Part shown: positions 19,093 through 27,979 of the stretch, piece by piece
Layout: each line of letters opens with the position of its first letter
Numbering within the stretch: the stretch's first letter is position 1
Source of the DNA: Bradyrhizobium diazoefficiens
GTDB taxonomy: Bacteria; Pseudomonadota; Alphaproteobacteria; Rhizobiales; Xanthobacteraceae
Direction: 5' to 3'
Length of the DNA stretch: 64,000 nucleotides
Assembly (NCBI RefSeq): GCF_016612535.1
Contig: NZ_JAENXS010000001.1
Location: 1,947,501 to 2,011,500 of the forward strand
Program-made: the position numbers and the translations under genes
Notes under the pieces: model-generated
What the model saw: only the letters and a program-made list of their open reading frames with translations
Told to the model about the DNA's origin: nothing
Database searches by the model: none

Positions 19093-19888
19093 GAAGCTCA
19101 AGCCGCTTCGGTCGCCCGTTCCACCACAGCGTCAGATTCCACACGATGCAGGTCATGAGCGCGAGGCTTAAGCCGATGGCCGAGCCGAAATTGGCGGCCC
19201 CCACATGCAACACCGCGATCGCCATGCCGAAGCCGAGCAGGCCCCAGGCGGAGTTGGCGAGCACGGCGGCCGTCGGCGGTCCACCGATGCGCGGATGGAG
19301 GATCACCATCATGCTGGTGAAGACGATCGGGTACAGCGCGATGATGCCGGAGACGCGCGGGCCGACCCATCCTGAAGTCGAGACCACGATTGCGACGAGA
19401 GCTGCGACAAGTGAGGCACGGAACGGAATGTCGTACCAGCGGCGCGTCACCAGCGGCATCTTCACATGGCGGTATTGCGCAAGCAGCGGAATGCAGATGC
19501 CGAAGGCGACCAAATTGACGGCGAGCCCGGCCGTCAAGGTCCAGTCGAACAGGCGGATAATGGACGCCAGCACGATCCACACCGCGACCGCGCTTCCGAC
19601 ACTCACGGCCAAGCTATGCCGCTGCGCCAGCACGACGTAGGTCAGCCCCAGGAAGATCGTCGCGGCGTTGACCGGAAGGCTCGACAGCGCACCCTGTGCG
19701 ATGAAAGCGGCGTCGTGGTCGATCGCGAGGAAAACGTAGGACGGACCTGCCGAGATTGGCAGCGTCGCCACCAACGCACCTATCACCGGACCGGAGCGCT
19801 CGGTAATGACAGAGGCCGACACCACGAACGCGGCCGCGACCGCCATACGCAAGAGAAGGAAGAGAATGTAGGAGAGTTCGGCGGGCAT
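19079..19888 (-). CDS. Multi-pass inner-membrane protein, family not recognised
   Basis: This 269-residue protein has about eight hydrophobic segments from residue 5 to about residue 255 and no obvious catalytic motif. Conserved-looking stretches are ITERSGPVIGALVATLPISA near the N-terminus and VGPRVSGIIALYPIVFTSM in the second half. The start is the ATG at 19888, preceded by an A-rich leader and a ggggagg tract 14 bases upstream. The last residues and the TAG come from the neighbouring palindromic repeat, so the present C-terminus may differ from that of orthologues. No function is assigned. Confidence 0.7.
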   Translation of the reverse strand: MPAELSYILFLLLRMAVAAAFVVSASVITERSGPVIGALVATLPISAGPSYVFLAIDHDAAFIAQGALSSLPVNAATIFLGLTYVVLAQRHSLAVSVGSAVAVWIVLASIIRLFDWTLTAGLAVNLVAFGICIPLLAQYRHVKMPLVTRRWYDIPFRASLVAALVAIVVSTSGWVGPRVSGIIALYPIVFTSMMVILHPRIGGPPTAAVLANSAWGLLGFGMAIAVLHVGAANFGSAIGLSLALMTCIVWNLTLWWNGRPKRLELRRVD

Positions 19889-19928
19889 TTTTTTCTTTTT
19901 TGCCTCCCCTGGGGGGGAGGCTAGAAAC

Positions 19929-20438
19929 TCACATCCGCTGCATCGACACCGAAACCTTCGGACCGTTCTTGATGGTCTGATAGACCACACAATAGCGTTC
20001 GGTGAGCTTGAGCAGCAGATCGAGCTTGTCTTGCGGAGCATCCGTGTCGACCTCGAAGCGGAGGCGGATCTCGGCGAAGCCGACCGGCGTCTCCTTGTCG
20101 ACACCGAGCGTGCCGCGGAAATCGAGATCGCCTTCGGCGTAGACGTTGCCGGTCTTGAGCGGCACCTCGATCGCGGTCGCGACTGATTTCAGCGTGACGC
20201 CGGCGCAGGCGACCAGCGCCTCGAGCAGCATGTCGCCGGAGCAGAGCTCGAGGCCGGAGCCGCCGGTGGCCGGATGCAGCCCCGCCATCGCGATGGCGCG
20301 GCCGGTGTCGACCTTGCAGGCGATGCCGTCGCTGTCGGTCGAGCCCTTGGCCTTCAGCGTGATCATCGCGGTCTTGGGATCGGTCTTGTAGCGTTCCTTG
20401 ATCGGGACCTGCATCTGGCGCAGTTCTGCGGCGTCCAT
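19929..20438 (-). CDS. OsmC-family protein
   Basis: This 169-residue OsmC/Ohr-fold protein has the conserved Cys78 in the helix LLEALVACAGVTL and a second Cys in ERYCVVYQTI. The pair is the usual thiol peroxidase site of this family. The substrate class is organic or lipid hydroperoxides. The ATG at 20438 has gggagagaac upstream. It precedes the membrane-protein gene on the same strand by 40 bases, so the two could be one unit. Confidence 0.85.
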   Translation of the reverse strand: MDAAELRQMQVPIKERYKTDPKTAMITLKAKGSTDSDGIACKVDTGRAIAMAGLHPATGGSGLELCSGDMLLEALVACAGVTLKSVATAIEVPLKTGNVYAEGDLDFRGTLGVDKETPVGFAEIRLRFEVDTDAPQDKLDLLLKLTERYCVVYQTIKNGPKVSVSMQRM

Positions 20439-20513
20439 CTTGTTCTCTCCCCAATATCGTGACGTCAGCAGCGGTATAGAAGCCGATCCGTTTGGTGTCA
20501 GCCCATGATTGAC

Positions 20514-20548
20514 GGAGGGCTGCTATGAACGTCGCCATCGTCGCTTAA
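20514..20548 (+). other. Mini-ORF with strong ribosome site upstream of glnD
   Basis: ggaggg (20514-20519), a 5-base spacer and an ATG at 20525 open a seven-codon frame (MNVAIVA) that ends in TAA at 20548. It lies in the 248-base gap before glnD. It may be a leader peptide, the remnant of a lost gene, or chance. The rest of this gap is AT-rich and presumably holds the glnD promoter. Confidence 0.3.
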
Positions 20549-20686
20549 AAATTCATAATATCCAATATGTTATGGGCACAACCCGAATTGGGCGCGTGCC
20601 CTTCCAAATCCGTCGTCCGGCGCGTATCTCTAGTTCTATATTAATGTCTCGTGACAGTGCTCATCGCCTCTTATATCCGGTAATCC

Positions 20687-23476
20687 ATGGACAGCGTCAC
20701 GACCGAGCACAGACCAGAGGTGGACGATCGCTTCGACACCGCGCGGATCACCGCCGCGATCGATGCGCTTGCCGAAAAGCATCAGGGCCGCGAGGACACG
20801 TTCCGCACCGCGGTCGCACAACTGCTCAAGGCCGAGCTGATTGCGGCGCGCGCCGCGGCGCAGGCGATCCTGCTGAAGGACCGCCACGGCCGCCGCTGCG
20901 CCGAGCGGCTGTGTCACGTGCAGGACGAGATCATCCGCATCCTTTATTCAGCGGCGACCCGTCATCTCTACCGCTCGCCGATCCCGAGCGGAGCCGAGCG
21001 CATGGCTGTGGTCGCGACCGGTGGCTATGGCCGCGGCCTGATGGCGCCGGAATCCGATATCGATCTGCTTTTCATCCTGCCTTACAAGCAGACCGCCTGG
21101 GGTGAGCAGGTCGCGGAAGCGATCCTCTACTGCCTCTGGGACATGGGGCTGAAGGTCGGCCATGCCACGCGCTCGGTCGATGAATCGATCCGCCAGGCGC
21201 GCGGCGACATGACCATCCGTACCGCGATCCTGGAGACGCGCTTCCTCACCGGCGATCAGCCGCTCTATAACGAGCTGGTCGAGCGCTTCGACAAGGACGT
21301 CGTGCAGGGCACCGCATCCGAATTCGTCACGGCAAAACTCGCCGAGCGCGAAGAGCGGCATCGGCGTGGCGGTCAGTCGCGCTATCTGGTCGAGCCCAAC
21401 GTCAAGGATGGCAAGGGCGCGCTGCGCGATCTGCACACGCTGTTCTGGATCGCCAAATACGTCTATCGCGTCCGCGATACCGACGAGCTGGTCGAGCGCG
21501 GCGTATTCGACGCACAGGAGTACCGCACCTTCCGCCGCTGCGCGGACTTTCTCTGGTCGGTGCGTTGCAATCTGCATTTCTACTGCGGACGGCCTGAGGA
21601 GCGCCTGTCCTTCGACCTCCAGCGCGAGATTGCGATCCGGCTCGGCTACACCTCGCATCCGGGCATGCAGGACGTCGAGCGCTTCATGAAGCACTACTTC
21701 CTCGTCGCCAAGGAAGTCGGCAACCTCACCGCCATCCTCTGCGCCAAGCTCGAGGACCAGCAGGCCAAGCCCGCCCCGGTGCTGAGCCGGATGATGGCGC
21801 GGCTGCGCCCAGCCCAGGTCAAACGGCGTGTGCCCGACAGCGACGACTTCATCGTCGACAACAATCGCATCAACGTCGCCGCGCCTGACATCTTCAAGCA
21901 TGATCCGGTCAATCTGATCCGCATCTTCCGCCTGGCGCAGAAGAACAACCTCGCCTTCCACCCGGACGCGATGCGCGATGTGACGCGCTCGCTCGGCCTG
22001 ATCAACGCGAGCATGCGTGAAAACCCCGAAGCCAACCGGCTGTTCATGGAGATCCTGACCTCCGACAACGCGGAGATCGTGTTGCGGCGGATGAACGAGA
22101 CCGGTGTGCTAGGCCACTTCATCCGCGCTTTCGGCAAGATCGTCTCGATGATGCAGTTCAACATGTATCATCACTACACCGTCGACGAGCATCTGATCCG
22201 CTGCGTCGGCTTCCTGCAAGACATCGAGCGCGGCGGCATCGAGGAGTTCACGCTCGCCAGCGATTTGATGCGCAAGATCCGGCCCGAGCACCGTTCGGTG
22301 ATCTACATCGTGACGCTGCTGCACGACATCGCCAAGGGAAGGCCCGAGGATCATTCGATCGCAGGGGCCAAGGTGGCGCGGCGGCTCTGCCCGCGGCTCG
22401 GCTTCAGCGCGGCCGACACCGAGCTCGTGGCATGGCTGATCGAGGAACATCTGACGATGTCGACGGTCGCCCAGTCGCGCGACCTCTCCGACCGCAAGAC
22501 CATCGAGAATTTTGCTGCCGTGGTGCAGTCGGTCGAGCAGATGAAGCTGCTGACGATCCTGACCACCGCCGACATCCGCGGCGTCGGTCCCGGCGTGTGG
22601 AACGGCTGGAAGGCGCAGCTCTTGCGCTCACTTTATTACGAGACCGAACCGGTGTTGACCGGGGGTTTCTCGGAAGTCGACCGCGGCAAACGCCTCGTGG
22701 CCGCGCACGCCGAATTCCGCATGGCCTTCGCCGAATGGCCGGCCGACGAGCTCGATGCCTATCTCGGCCGGCACTATCCGGCCTACTGGCTCAAGGTCGA
22801 GCTGCCGCGAAAGATCCGCCACGCCCGCTTCGTCCGCTCCAGCGAGCAGGCCGGCCACAAGCTCGCGATCAATGTCGGCTTCGACGAGGTGCGCGGTGTC
22901 ACCGAGCTCACGATCTTCGCCGCCGACCATCCCTGGCTGCTGTCGATCATCGCGGGCGCCTGTGCCTCTGCCGGCGCCAACATCGTCGACGCCCAGATCT
23001 ACACCACGACCGACGGCCGCGCGCTCGACACGATCTCGATCTCACGGGAATACGACCGCGACGAGGACGAGGGAAGGCGCGCCACCCGCATCGGAGAGAT
23101 GATCGAGGACGTGCTCGAAGGCAAGCTGCGCCTGCCCGAAGTGGTGGCGCGTCGCACCGTGCGCAGCAAGGCGCGGCCCTTCGTGATCGAGCCAGAGGTG
23201 ACCATCAACAACCAATGGTCCGACCGCTACACCGTGATCGAAGTGTCCGGCCTCGACCGCCCCGGCCTGCTCTACGAGCTGACCACCGCGATCTCCAAGC
23301 TCAATCTCAACATCGCCTCGGCCCATGTCGCAACGTTTGGCGAGCGTGCCCGCGACGTGTTCTACGTCACCGACCTGCTCGGCGCGCAGATCAACGCCCC
23401 GACCCGCCAGTCGGCGATCAAGAGCGCATTGACCCATGTGATGGCCGGCGACAAGGCGATCCAGCCGGCGGCGTGA
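20687..23476 (+). CDS. glnD: Bifunctional [protein-PII] uridylyltransferase/uridylyl-removing enzyme
   Basis: This 929-residue protein is the nitrogen sensor that uridylylates PII when glutamine is low and removes UMP when it is high. The nucleotidyltransferase motif is VVATGGYGRGLM with the DID pair near residue 125. The HD hydrolase domain contains LLHDIAKG near residue 545. Two ACT domains bind glutamine: one opens LTIFAADHPWLLSII (near 742) and one YTVIEVSGLDRPGLLYEL (near 850). The ATG at 20687 has no strong ribosome site. glnD ends 9 bases before the convergent ogt gene, with no room for a separate terminator. Confidence 0.97.
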   Translation: MDSVTTEHRPEVDDRFDTARITAAIDALAEKHQGREDTFRTAVAQLLKAELIAARAAAQAILLKDRHGRRCAERLCHVQDEIIRILYSAATRHLYRSPIPSGAERMAVVATGGYGRGLMAPESDIDLLFILPYKQTAWGEQVAEAILYCLWDMGLKVGHATRSVDESIRQARGDMTIRTAILETRFLTGDQPLYNELVERFDKDVVQGTASEFVTAKLAEREERHRRGGQSRYLVEPNVKDGKGALRDLHTLFWIAKYVYRVRDTDELVERGVFDAQEYRTFRRCADFLWSVRCNLHFYCGRPEERLSFDLQREIAIRLGYTSHPGMQDVERFMKHYFLVAKEVGNLTAILCAKLEDQQAKPAPVLSRMMARLRPAQVKRRVPDSDDFIVDNNRINVAAPDIFKHDPVNLIRIFRLAQKNNLAFHPDAMRDVTRSLGLINASMRENPEANRLFMEILTSDNAEIVLRRMNETGVLGHFIRAFGKIVSMMQFNMYHHYTVDEHLIRCVGFLQDIERGGIEEFTLASDLMRKIRPEHRSVIYIVTLLHDIAKGRPEDHSIAGAKVARRLCPRLGFSAADTELVAWLIEEHLTMSTVAQSRDLSDRKTIENFAAVVQSVEQMKLLTILTTADIRGVGPGVWNGWKAQLLRSLYYETEPVLTGGFSEVDRGKRLVAAHAEFRMAFAEWPADELDAYLGRHYPAYWLKVELPRKIRHARFVRSSEQAGHKLAINVGFDEVRGVTELTIFAADHPWLLSIIAGACASAGANIVDAQIYTTTDGRALDTISISREYDRDEDEGRRATRIGEMIEDVLEGKLRLPEVVARRTVRSKARPFVIEPEVTINNQWSDRYTVIEVSGLDRPGLLYELTTAISKLNLNIASAHVATFGERARDVFYVTDLLGAQINAPTRQSAIKSALTHVMAGDKAIQPAA

Positions 23477-23485
23477 GGCAGGACG

Positions 23486-24016
23486 TTAAATCTCCACGCC
23501 CTCATGCCTGAGCAGCCAGCGCTTGCGCTCGAGGCCGCCGCCATATTTCACCAGCGAGCCATCGGCACCGATCAGCCTATGGCACGGCAACACCACACTA
23601 ATCGGGTTGGAGCCGTTGGCATGGCCGACGGCGCGGATGGCTTTCGGCATGCCGATCTTTGCGGCGAGCGCGCCGTAGCTCATCGTGGCGCCGACGGGAA
23701 TTTGGGCCAGCGCGGACCAGACCTTCTGCTGGAACGGCGTGCCGGCGGTGCGCCATGCGACCCGTGAGAGCTGACCGAGATCACCCTCGAAATAAGCCGA
23801 TAGCGTGGTCTTCATCTCCGTCGGCGCGGACTGATCAACCAGATCCACCGCACCATAATGCAGCCGCAGCAGCTCGTGCATGCGGTGCTCATAGTCGTCC
23901 CAGTCGAGTGCGCGCAACGCGCCCTCGGCATCGGTGACGAGCAGCGCGATCCCGATCGGCGTCGCCAGACGATCGAGACTGAAGCGTTCAGGCGTCTTGG
24001 TTGATCGAGCGGGCAT
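23486..24016 (-). CDS. ogt: Methylated-DNA--protein-cysteine S-methyltransferase
   Basis: This 176-residue suicide repair protein transfers alkyl groups from O6-alkylguanine to its own Cys145 in the active-site motif VVLPCHRLIG. The helix-turn-helix and Asn hinge (RAVGHANGSNP) precede it. Without an Ada regulatory domain it is the Ogt type. The ATG at 24016 is chosen; a GTG eight codons upstream is possible. It is convergent with glnD, separated by 9 bases, and divergent from a DUF1304 gene. Confidence 0.92.
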   Translation of the reverse strand: MPARSTKTPERFSLDRLATPIGIALLVTDAEGALRALDWDDYEHRMHELLRLHYGAVDLVDQSAPTEMKTTLSAYFEGDLGQLSRVAWRTAGTPFQQKVWSALAQIPVGATMSYGALAAKIGMPKAIRAVGHANGSNPISVVLPCHRLIGADGSLVKYGGGLERKRWLLRHEGVEI

Positions 24017-24099
24017 TGCGGCACCATGGCATCGAAACACATCATCGCGTTTGCCATGCCGGCCGTGCTAACGTCCACCCGAAAGCTGGGGAGCTCAAC

Positions 24100-24471
24100 T
24101 TGATCTGGATCGCCAACATCCTGGTGGCGCTTGTCGCCGCACTGCACGCCTACTTCTTGATCCTGGAGATGTTTCTCTGGGACAAACCGCTTGGCTTGAA
24201 GACCTTCCGCAATACGCCGGAGAAGGCCGAAATCACGAAGGTGCTGGCCGCCAATCAGGGACTCTATAACGGCTTCCTCACCGCGGGCTTGATCTGGGGG
24301 CTCGTCCACGGCAATCCGGCCTTCGCGTTCCAGATCAAGGTGTTCTTCCTGCTCTGCGTGATCATTGCAGGCGCTTACGGCGCGGCGACCGTCAGCACAC
24401 GCATCCTGATGGTGCAGGCGCTGCCCGCGGCGATTGCACTGGTTGCATTGTTCCTGGCTTGGGGCCCTTAA
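24100..24471 (+). CDS. DUF1304 family membrane protein
   Basis: This 123-residue protein has four predicted membrane helices and the family hallmark LHAYFLILEMFLWDKP near the N-terminus, then ANQGLYNGFL in the loop. The start is TTG at 24100, because ggggag lies six bases upstream and the family begins right at the first helix. No ATG in frame fits. Function of DUF1304 is unknown. The next gene downstream is the broken substrate-binding gene, 150 bases away. Confidence 0.8.
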   Translation: MIWIANILVALVAALHAYFLILEMFLWDKPLGLKTFRNTPEKAEITKVLAANQGLYNGFLTAGLIWGLVHGNPAFAFQIKVFFLLCVIIAGAYGAATVSTRILMVQALPAAIALVALFLAWGP

Positions 24472-24623
24472 CCTAAGACCTTGGCCTGAGACGCCTCGGC
24501 GCAACGCCGCGATCCTTGTACGCGGCCTGCCCTTCTTCCAGACTCTTCGGCAGCGATGGCGACCGTTGCAACCACGGGAAAAGACCATCGACCGGAAAAT
24601 TCCGTCAGGAGGAACAACCCACC

Positions 24624-25849
24624 ATGAGCAATCGCAGAGTCTTCCTAGCCGCCACGGCGGCGCTCGCCTTGACGTTCTCCGCCAACCAAGTTCTCGCCTA
24701 GAAGAAATACGACACCGGCGCGAGCGACACCGAGATCAAGATCGGCCAGACCGTGCCGTTCTCCGGCGCTTATTCCGTCTACGCCAATATCGGCAAGACC
24801 CAGGCCGCCTACTTCAAGATGATCAACGATCAGGGTGGCATCAACGGCCGCAAGATCAATTTGATCCAGTATGACGATGCCTATTCGCCGCCGAAGACGG
24901 TCGAGCAGGTGCGCAAGCTCGTCGAAGGCGACGAGGTGCTGTTCACTTTCCAGATCATCGGCACGGCCGCGAACGCCGCGGTGCAAAAATATCTCAACGG
25001 CAAGAAGATCCCGCAGCTACTGGCCTCCACCGGCGCCGCGCGCTTCAACGATCCGCAGAACTATCCCTGGACCATCGCCTATAACCCGAACTACATCTCC
25101 GAGCGACGCATCTACGCCAAATACATTCTCAAGGAGCATCCGAATGCCAAGATCGGCGTGCTCTACCAGAATGACGACATGGGCCGCGACTATCTCGCCG
25201 GGCTCAAGAGCGGACTGGGCGACAAGGCCGCCAGCATGATCGTCGGCGAAGTGTCGTACGAGGTTACCGATCCGACGGTGGACTCCCAGGTCGTCAAGCT
25301 GAAGTCGTTGGGCGCCGATCTTTTCTACGATGCCTCGACACCAAAGTTCGCGGCGCAGGCAATCAAGAAAGTCGCCGAGCTCGGCTGGACGCCGGTGCAC
25401 ATTCTTGACATCAATGCGAGCCCCATTTCGGCGACGCTGAAACCTGCCGGCCTCGATATCTCCAAGGGCATCATCTCGACGCAATACGGCAAGGAGCCGG
25501 GCGATCCCCAGTGGAAGGACGACCCCGGCGTCAAGGCCTTTTTCGCCTTCATGGACAAGTATTTCCCGGAAGGCGACAAGCTCAACACCGTCAATACCTA
25601 TGGCTACTCGGTGGCCGAGCTGCTGACCAGGTGCTCAAGCAATGCGGCGGCGACCTGACGCGTGAGAACGTCATGAAGCAGGTCGCCAACATCAAGGACT
25701 TCACCCCGAGCTTCGCGCTGCCCGGCATCAAGGTCAACACCGGGCCGAACGATTATCGCGTCAACAAGCAGATGCAGATGATGAAATTCAACGGCGAACG
25801 CTGGGAGCTGTTCGGCCCGATCATCGAGGACAACGGGACATCGGGCTGA
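24624..25849 (+). pseudogene. Broken ABC transporter substrate-binding protein (LivK-like), nonsense plus frameshift
   Basis: The frame starts well (ATG 24624, strong aggagg site) and encodes a signal peptide ending NQVLA. There a TAG (24699-24701) replaces the Gln codon found at the same place in the downstream paralogue. Homology resumes right after the TAG with KKYDTGASDTEIKIG and runs to about 25625. Around 25626-25632 one base is lost, and the C-terminus (from VLKQCGGDLTRENV) continues in another frame to 25849. Comparison with the intact gene at 26101 shows both lesions clearly. The intact form would be a periplasmic binding protein for branched-chain amino acids or similar ligands. Sequencing error in either place cannot be excluded. 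Confidence 0.85.
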
Positions 25850-25872
25850 CGGCGCCGCATCTTCGATCGCAA

Positions 25873-25898
25873 GGTGGGTCAGAAACCCCTGACCCACC
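25873..25898 (+). terminator. Hairpin after the broken substrate-binding gene
   Basis: GGTGGGTCAG and CTGACCCACC form a perfect 10-bp stem with an AAACCC loop, 23 bases after the stop of the broken gene. Only a weak pyrimidine tract (ccctcttt) follows, so intrinsic termination is plausible but not certain. The 200 bases to the next gene contain no other clear feature. Confidence 0.55.
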
Positions 25899-26100
25899 CC
25901 CTCTTTCGCCGCGACGTCGCCAAGGACCTCGTCAGTCACTTCCAACTAACGGCGCGGTCAGGCACGACCACCATGGCCGCATTAACGTCGCTTGCCTTTT
26001 GGGCAAGCATCGACCTTGCGTCGCAGCAACGGTTCCGCCACTATTCCGCCCAGCGGCGGCAAAACAGACCGCCGGCAACAATCACGGGAGAAGAGAGCGA

Positions 26101-27327
26101 ATGAGGAACGGCATTTTCCATCTGGTCACGGGAACGGTACTGGCGATCGCGCTATCGGCATCGTCGGCCTACGCGCAAAAGAAATACGACCCCGGCGCGA
26201 GCGATACCGAGATCAAGATCGGCCAAACCAACCCCTTCAGCGGACCGGCCTCCGCCTATGCCACGATCGGCAAGACCCAGGCCGCCTATATGAAGATGAT
26301 CAACGATCAGGGCGGCGTGAACGGCCGCAAGATCAACCTGATCCAGTATGACGATGCCTATTCGCCGCCCAAGGCGGTCGAGCAGGTGCGCAAGCTCGTC
26401 GAGAGCGACGAGGTGCTGCTGACCTTTCAGCTTCTCGGCACGCCGTCAAACGCAGCCGTTCAGAAATATCTCAATGCGAAGAAAGTGCCGCAGCTGTTCG
26501 CCGCGACCGGCGCGTCGAAGTTCACCGATCCGAAGAACTTCCCGTGGACGATGGGCTTCAACCCGAACTATTTCGTCGAAGGACGAATCTACGGTCAGTA
26601 CATCATCAAGAACCATCCGACCGCCAAGATTGGCATCCTCTACCAGAACGACGATCTGGGTAAGGACTATCTGAATGGCATCAAGGCCGGTCTCGGCGAC
26701 AAAGCTACCGCCATGATCGTGGCGGAAGCCTCCTACGAGGTGTCCGATCCGACGATCGATTCGCAGATCCTCAAGATCAAGGACGCGGGCGCGGACCTGT
26801 TCTTCAGCGCGACCACGCCGAAGCAGGCGGCGCAGGCGATCAAGAAGATCGCCGAGCTCGGCTGGCATCCGGTGCAGATCCTCGACATCAACGCGACGTC
26901 GGTCGGCGCGGTGATGAAGCCGGCGGGTCTGGAAGCCTCCAAGGGCGTGATCAGCGTCAACTACGGCAAGGATCCGCTCGATCCGACCTGGAAGGACGAC
27001 GCCGGCATGAAGAAGTATTTCGCGTTCATGGCGAAATATTATCCGGATGGCGACAAGGATTCGAGCTTCAACAGCTACGGCTACTCGACCTCGCAATTGA
27101 TGATCTACGTACTCCAGCGGTGCGGCGACAACCTCACGCGCGAGAACGTCATGAAGGTGGCCACCAGCCTGAAGAACGTGCAGCTCGACCTGTCGCTGCC
27201 CGGCATCGTCGCCAACACCTCCCCGACCGACTACCGCGTCAACAAGCAGCTTCAGATGATGAAGTTCAACGGCGAGCGCTGGGAGCTGTTCGGTCCGATC
27301 CTCGAGGATAGTGGCCCGGCGGGCTAG
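26101..27327 (+). CDS. ABC transporter substrate-binding protein, branched-chain amino acid type
   Basis: This intact 408-residue periplasmic binding protein has a signal peptide (residues 1-26, cut after SSAYA) and a type I bilobed fold (Peripla_BP_6). Landmarks are DTEIKIGQTNPFSG, KINLIQYDDAYSPPKAVEQVRKLVE and GVISVNYGKDP. It is clearly similar throughout to the broken copy just upstream, so the pair arose by an older tandem duplication. No permease or ATPase genes are adjacent, so it must work with a transporter encoded elsewhere. The ATG at 26101 has a gggagaagagag site. Confidence 0.92.
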   Translation: MRNGIFHLVTGTVLAIALSASSAYAQKKYDPGASDTEIKIGQTNPFSGPASAYATIGKTQAAYMKMINDQGGVNGRKINLIQYDDAYSPPKAVEQVRKLVESDEVLLTFQLLGTPSNAAVQKYLNAKKVPQLFAATGASKFTDPKNFPWTMGFNPNYFVEGRIYGQYIIKNHPTAKIGILYQNDDLGKDYLNGIKAGLGDKATAMIVAEASYEVSDPTIDSQILKIKDAGADLFFSATTPKQAAQAIKKIAELGWHPVQILDINATSVGAVMKPAGLEASKGVISVNYGKDPLDPTWKDDAGMKKYFAFMAKYYPDGDKDSSFNSYGYSTSQLMIYVLQRCGDNLTRENVMKVATSLKNVQLDLSLPGIVANTSPTDYRVNKQLQMMKFNGERWELFGPILEDSGPAG

Positions 27328-27347
27328 TGGTTGAATTCTGAATTGCG

Positions 27348-27377
27348 ATCGGCGGCCTTCGGGCCGCCGATTTTTTT
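27348..27377 (+). terminator. Intrinsic terminator
   Basis: A 10-bp GC-rich stem (atcggcggcc / ggccgccgat) with a TTCG tetraloop is followed by seven T residues, 21 bases after the stop of the substrate-binding gene. This is the clearest Rho-independent terminator in the window. It also lies 10 bases from the end of the convergent DUF1330 gene. Confidence 0.92.
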
Positions 27378-27386
27378 GGAAGGCAG

Positions 27387-27812
27387 CTACTCCGGTATCT
27401 CCCCAAAGTTCTTCCCCACCGGCAGCACTGCGTACCGGATCAGGCGCGAATCCTCCACCCCCGCCTTGCGGTGCTTCACCGCTTCGCGATAGACGGGATC
27501 GCGGATCATCTCGACGAAGGCGGCAACGCTTGGATATTCGGCGATGAAGCAGTGATCCCAGCACTCTGCCTCGGGGCCGATCAGCATCAGCTCGAATTTG
27601 CCCTGCCAGACGATGCGGCCGCCGAGGCGCTCGAACACCGGGCCGCTCTCGCGACCATAGGCCGCGTAGGCTTCCGCGCCGCTGGCCTTGCGGCCGTCGG
27701 GATAGGCCGCCTCCTTGCGCAAGCGCACCAAGTTCAGCATGTGGATCGGGCCCGGCCGGTCGTTGTCCCGGAATTGCGCAAAGATCTCCTTGGTCGGATC
27801 TATATGGCCCAT
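27387..27812 (-). CDS. DUF1330 domain protein
   Basis: This 141-residue protein has the dimeric ferredoxin-like (ABM-related) fold of DUF1330. Key segments are GPIHMLNLVRLR near the N-terminus, GRIVWQGKFELMLIGP and IAEYPSVAAFVEMIRDPVYREAVKHR. The family has no firmly known function. The ATG at 27812 has gaggga upstream. The gene is transcribed alone and is divergent from the PBP1A gene. Confidence 0.82.
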   Translation of the reverse strand: MGHIDPTKEIFAQFRDNDRPGPIHMLNLVRLRKEAAYPDGRKASGAEAYAAYGRESGPVFERLGGRIVWQGKFELMLIGPEAECWDHCFIAEYPSVAAFVEMIRDPVYREAVKHRKAGVEDSRLIRYAVLPVGKNFGEIPE

Positions 27813-27979
27813 GCGGGTTCCCTCTCGTTTTGTGCCGGCGATCTTAGCCCCGCCGCCAGACCAGCGGAACTGCGGCGAGGGAATGCCGCACCTCCTAATC
27901 GCGCGTTAAGTTTTGCGTAACCGGGCCTTAAACAGCCACCGCTAGCGTGCGGCGGGGCGGGGTGACCGGGCGTTTGCGT

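Noticed and set aside
24699..24701. Programmed readthrough or pyrrolysine at the TAG of the substrate-binding gene
   Set aside because: A second lesion lies downstream, no readthrough signal is visible, and the paralogue has Gln at this place. Simple decay or sequence error is more likely.
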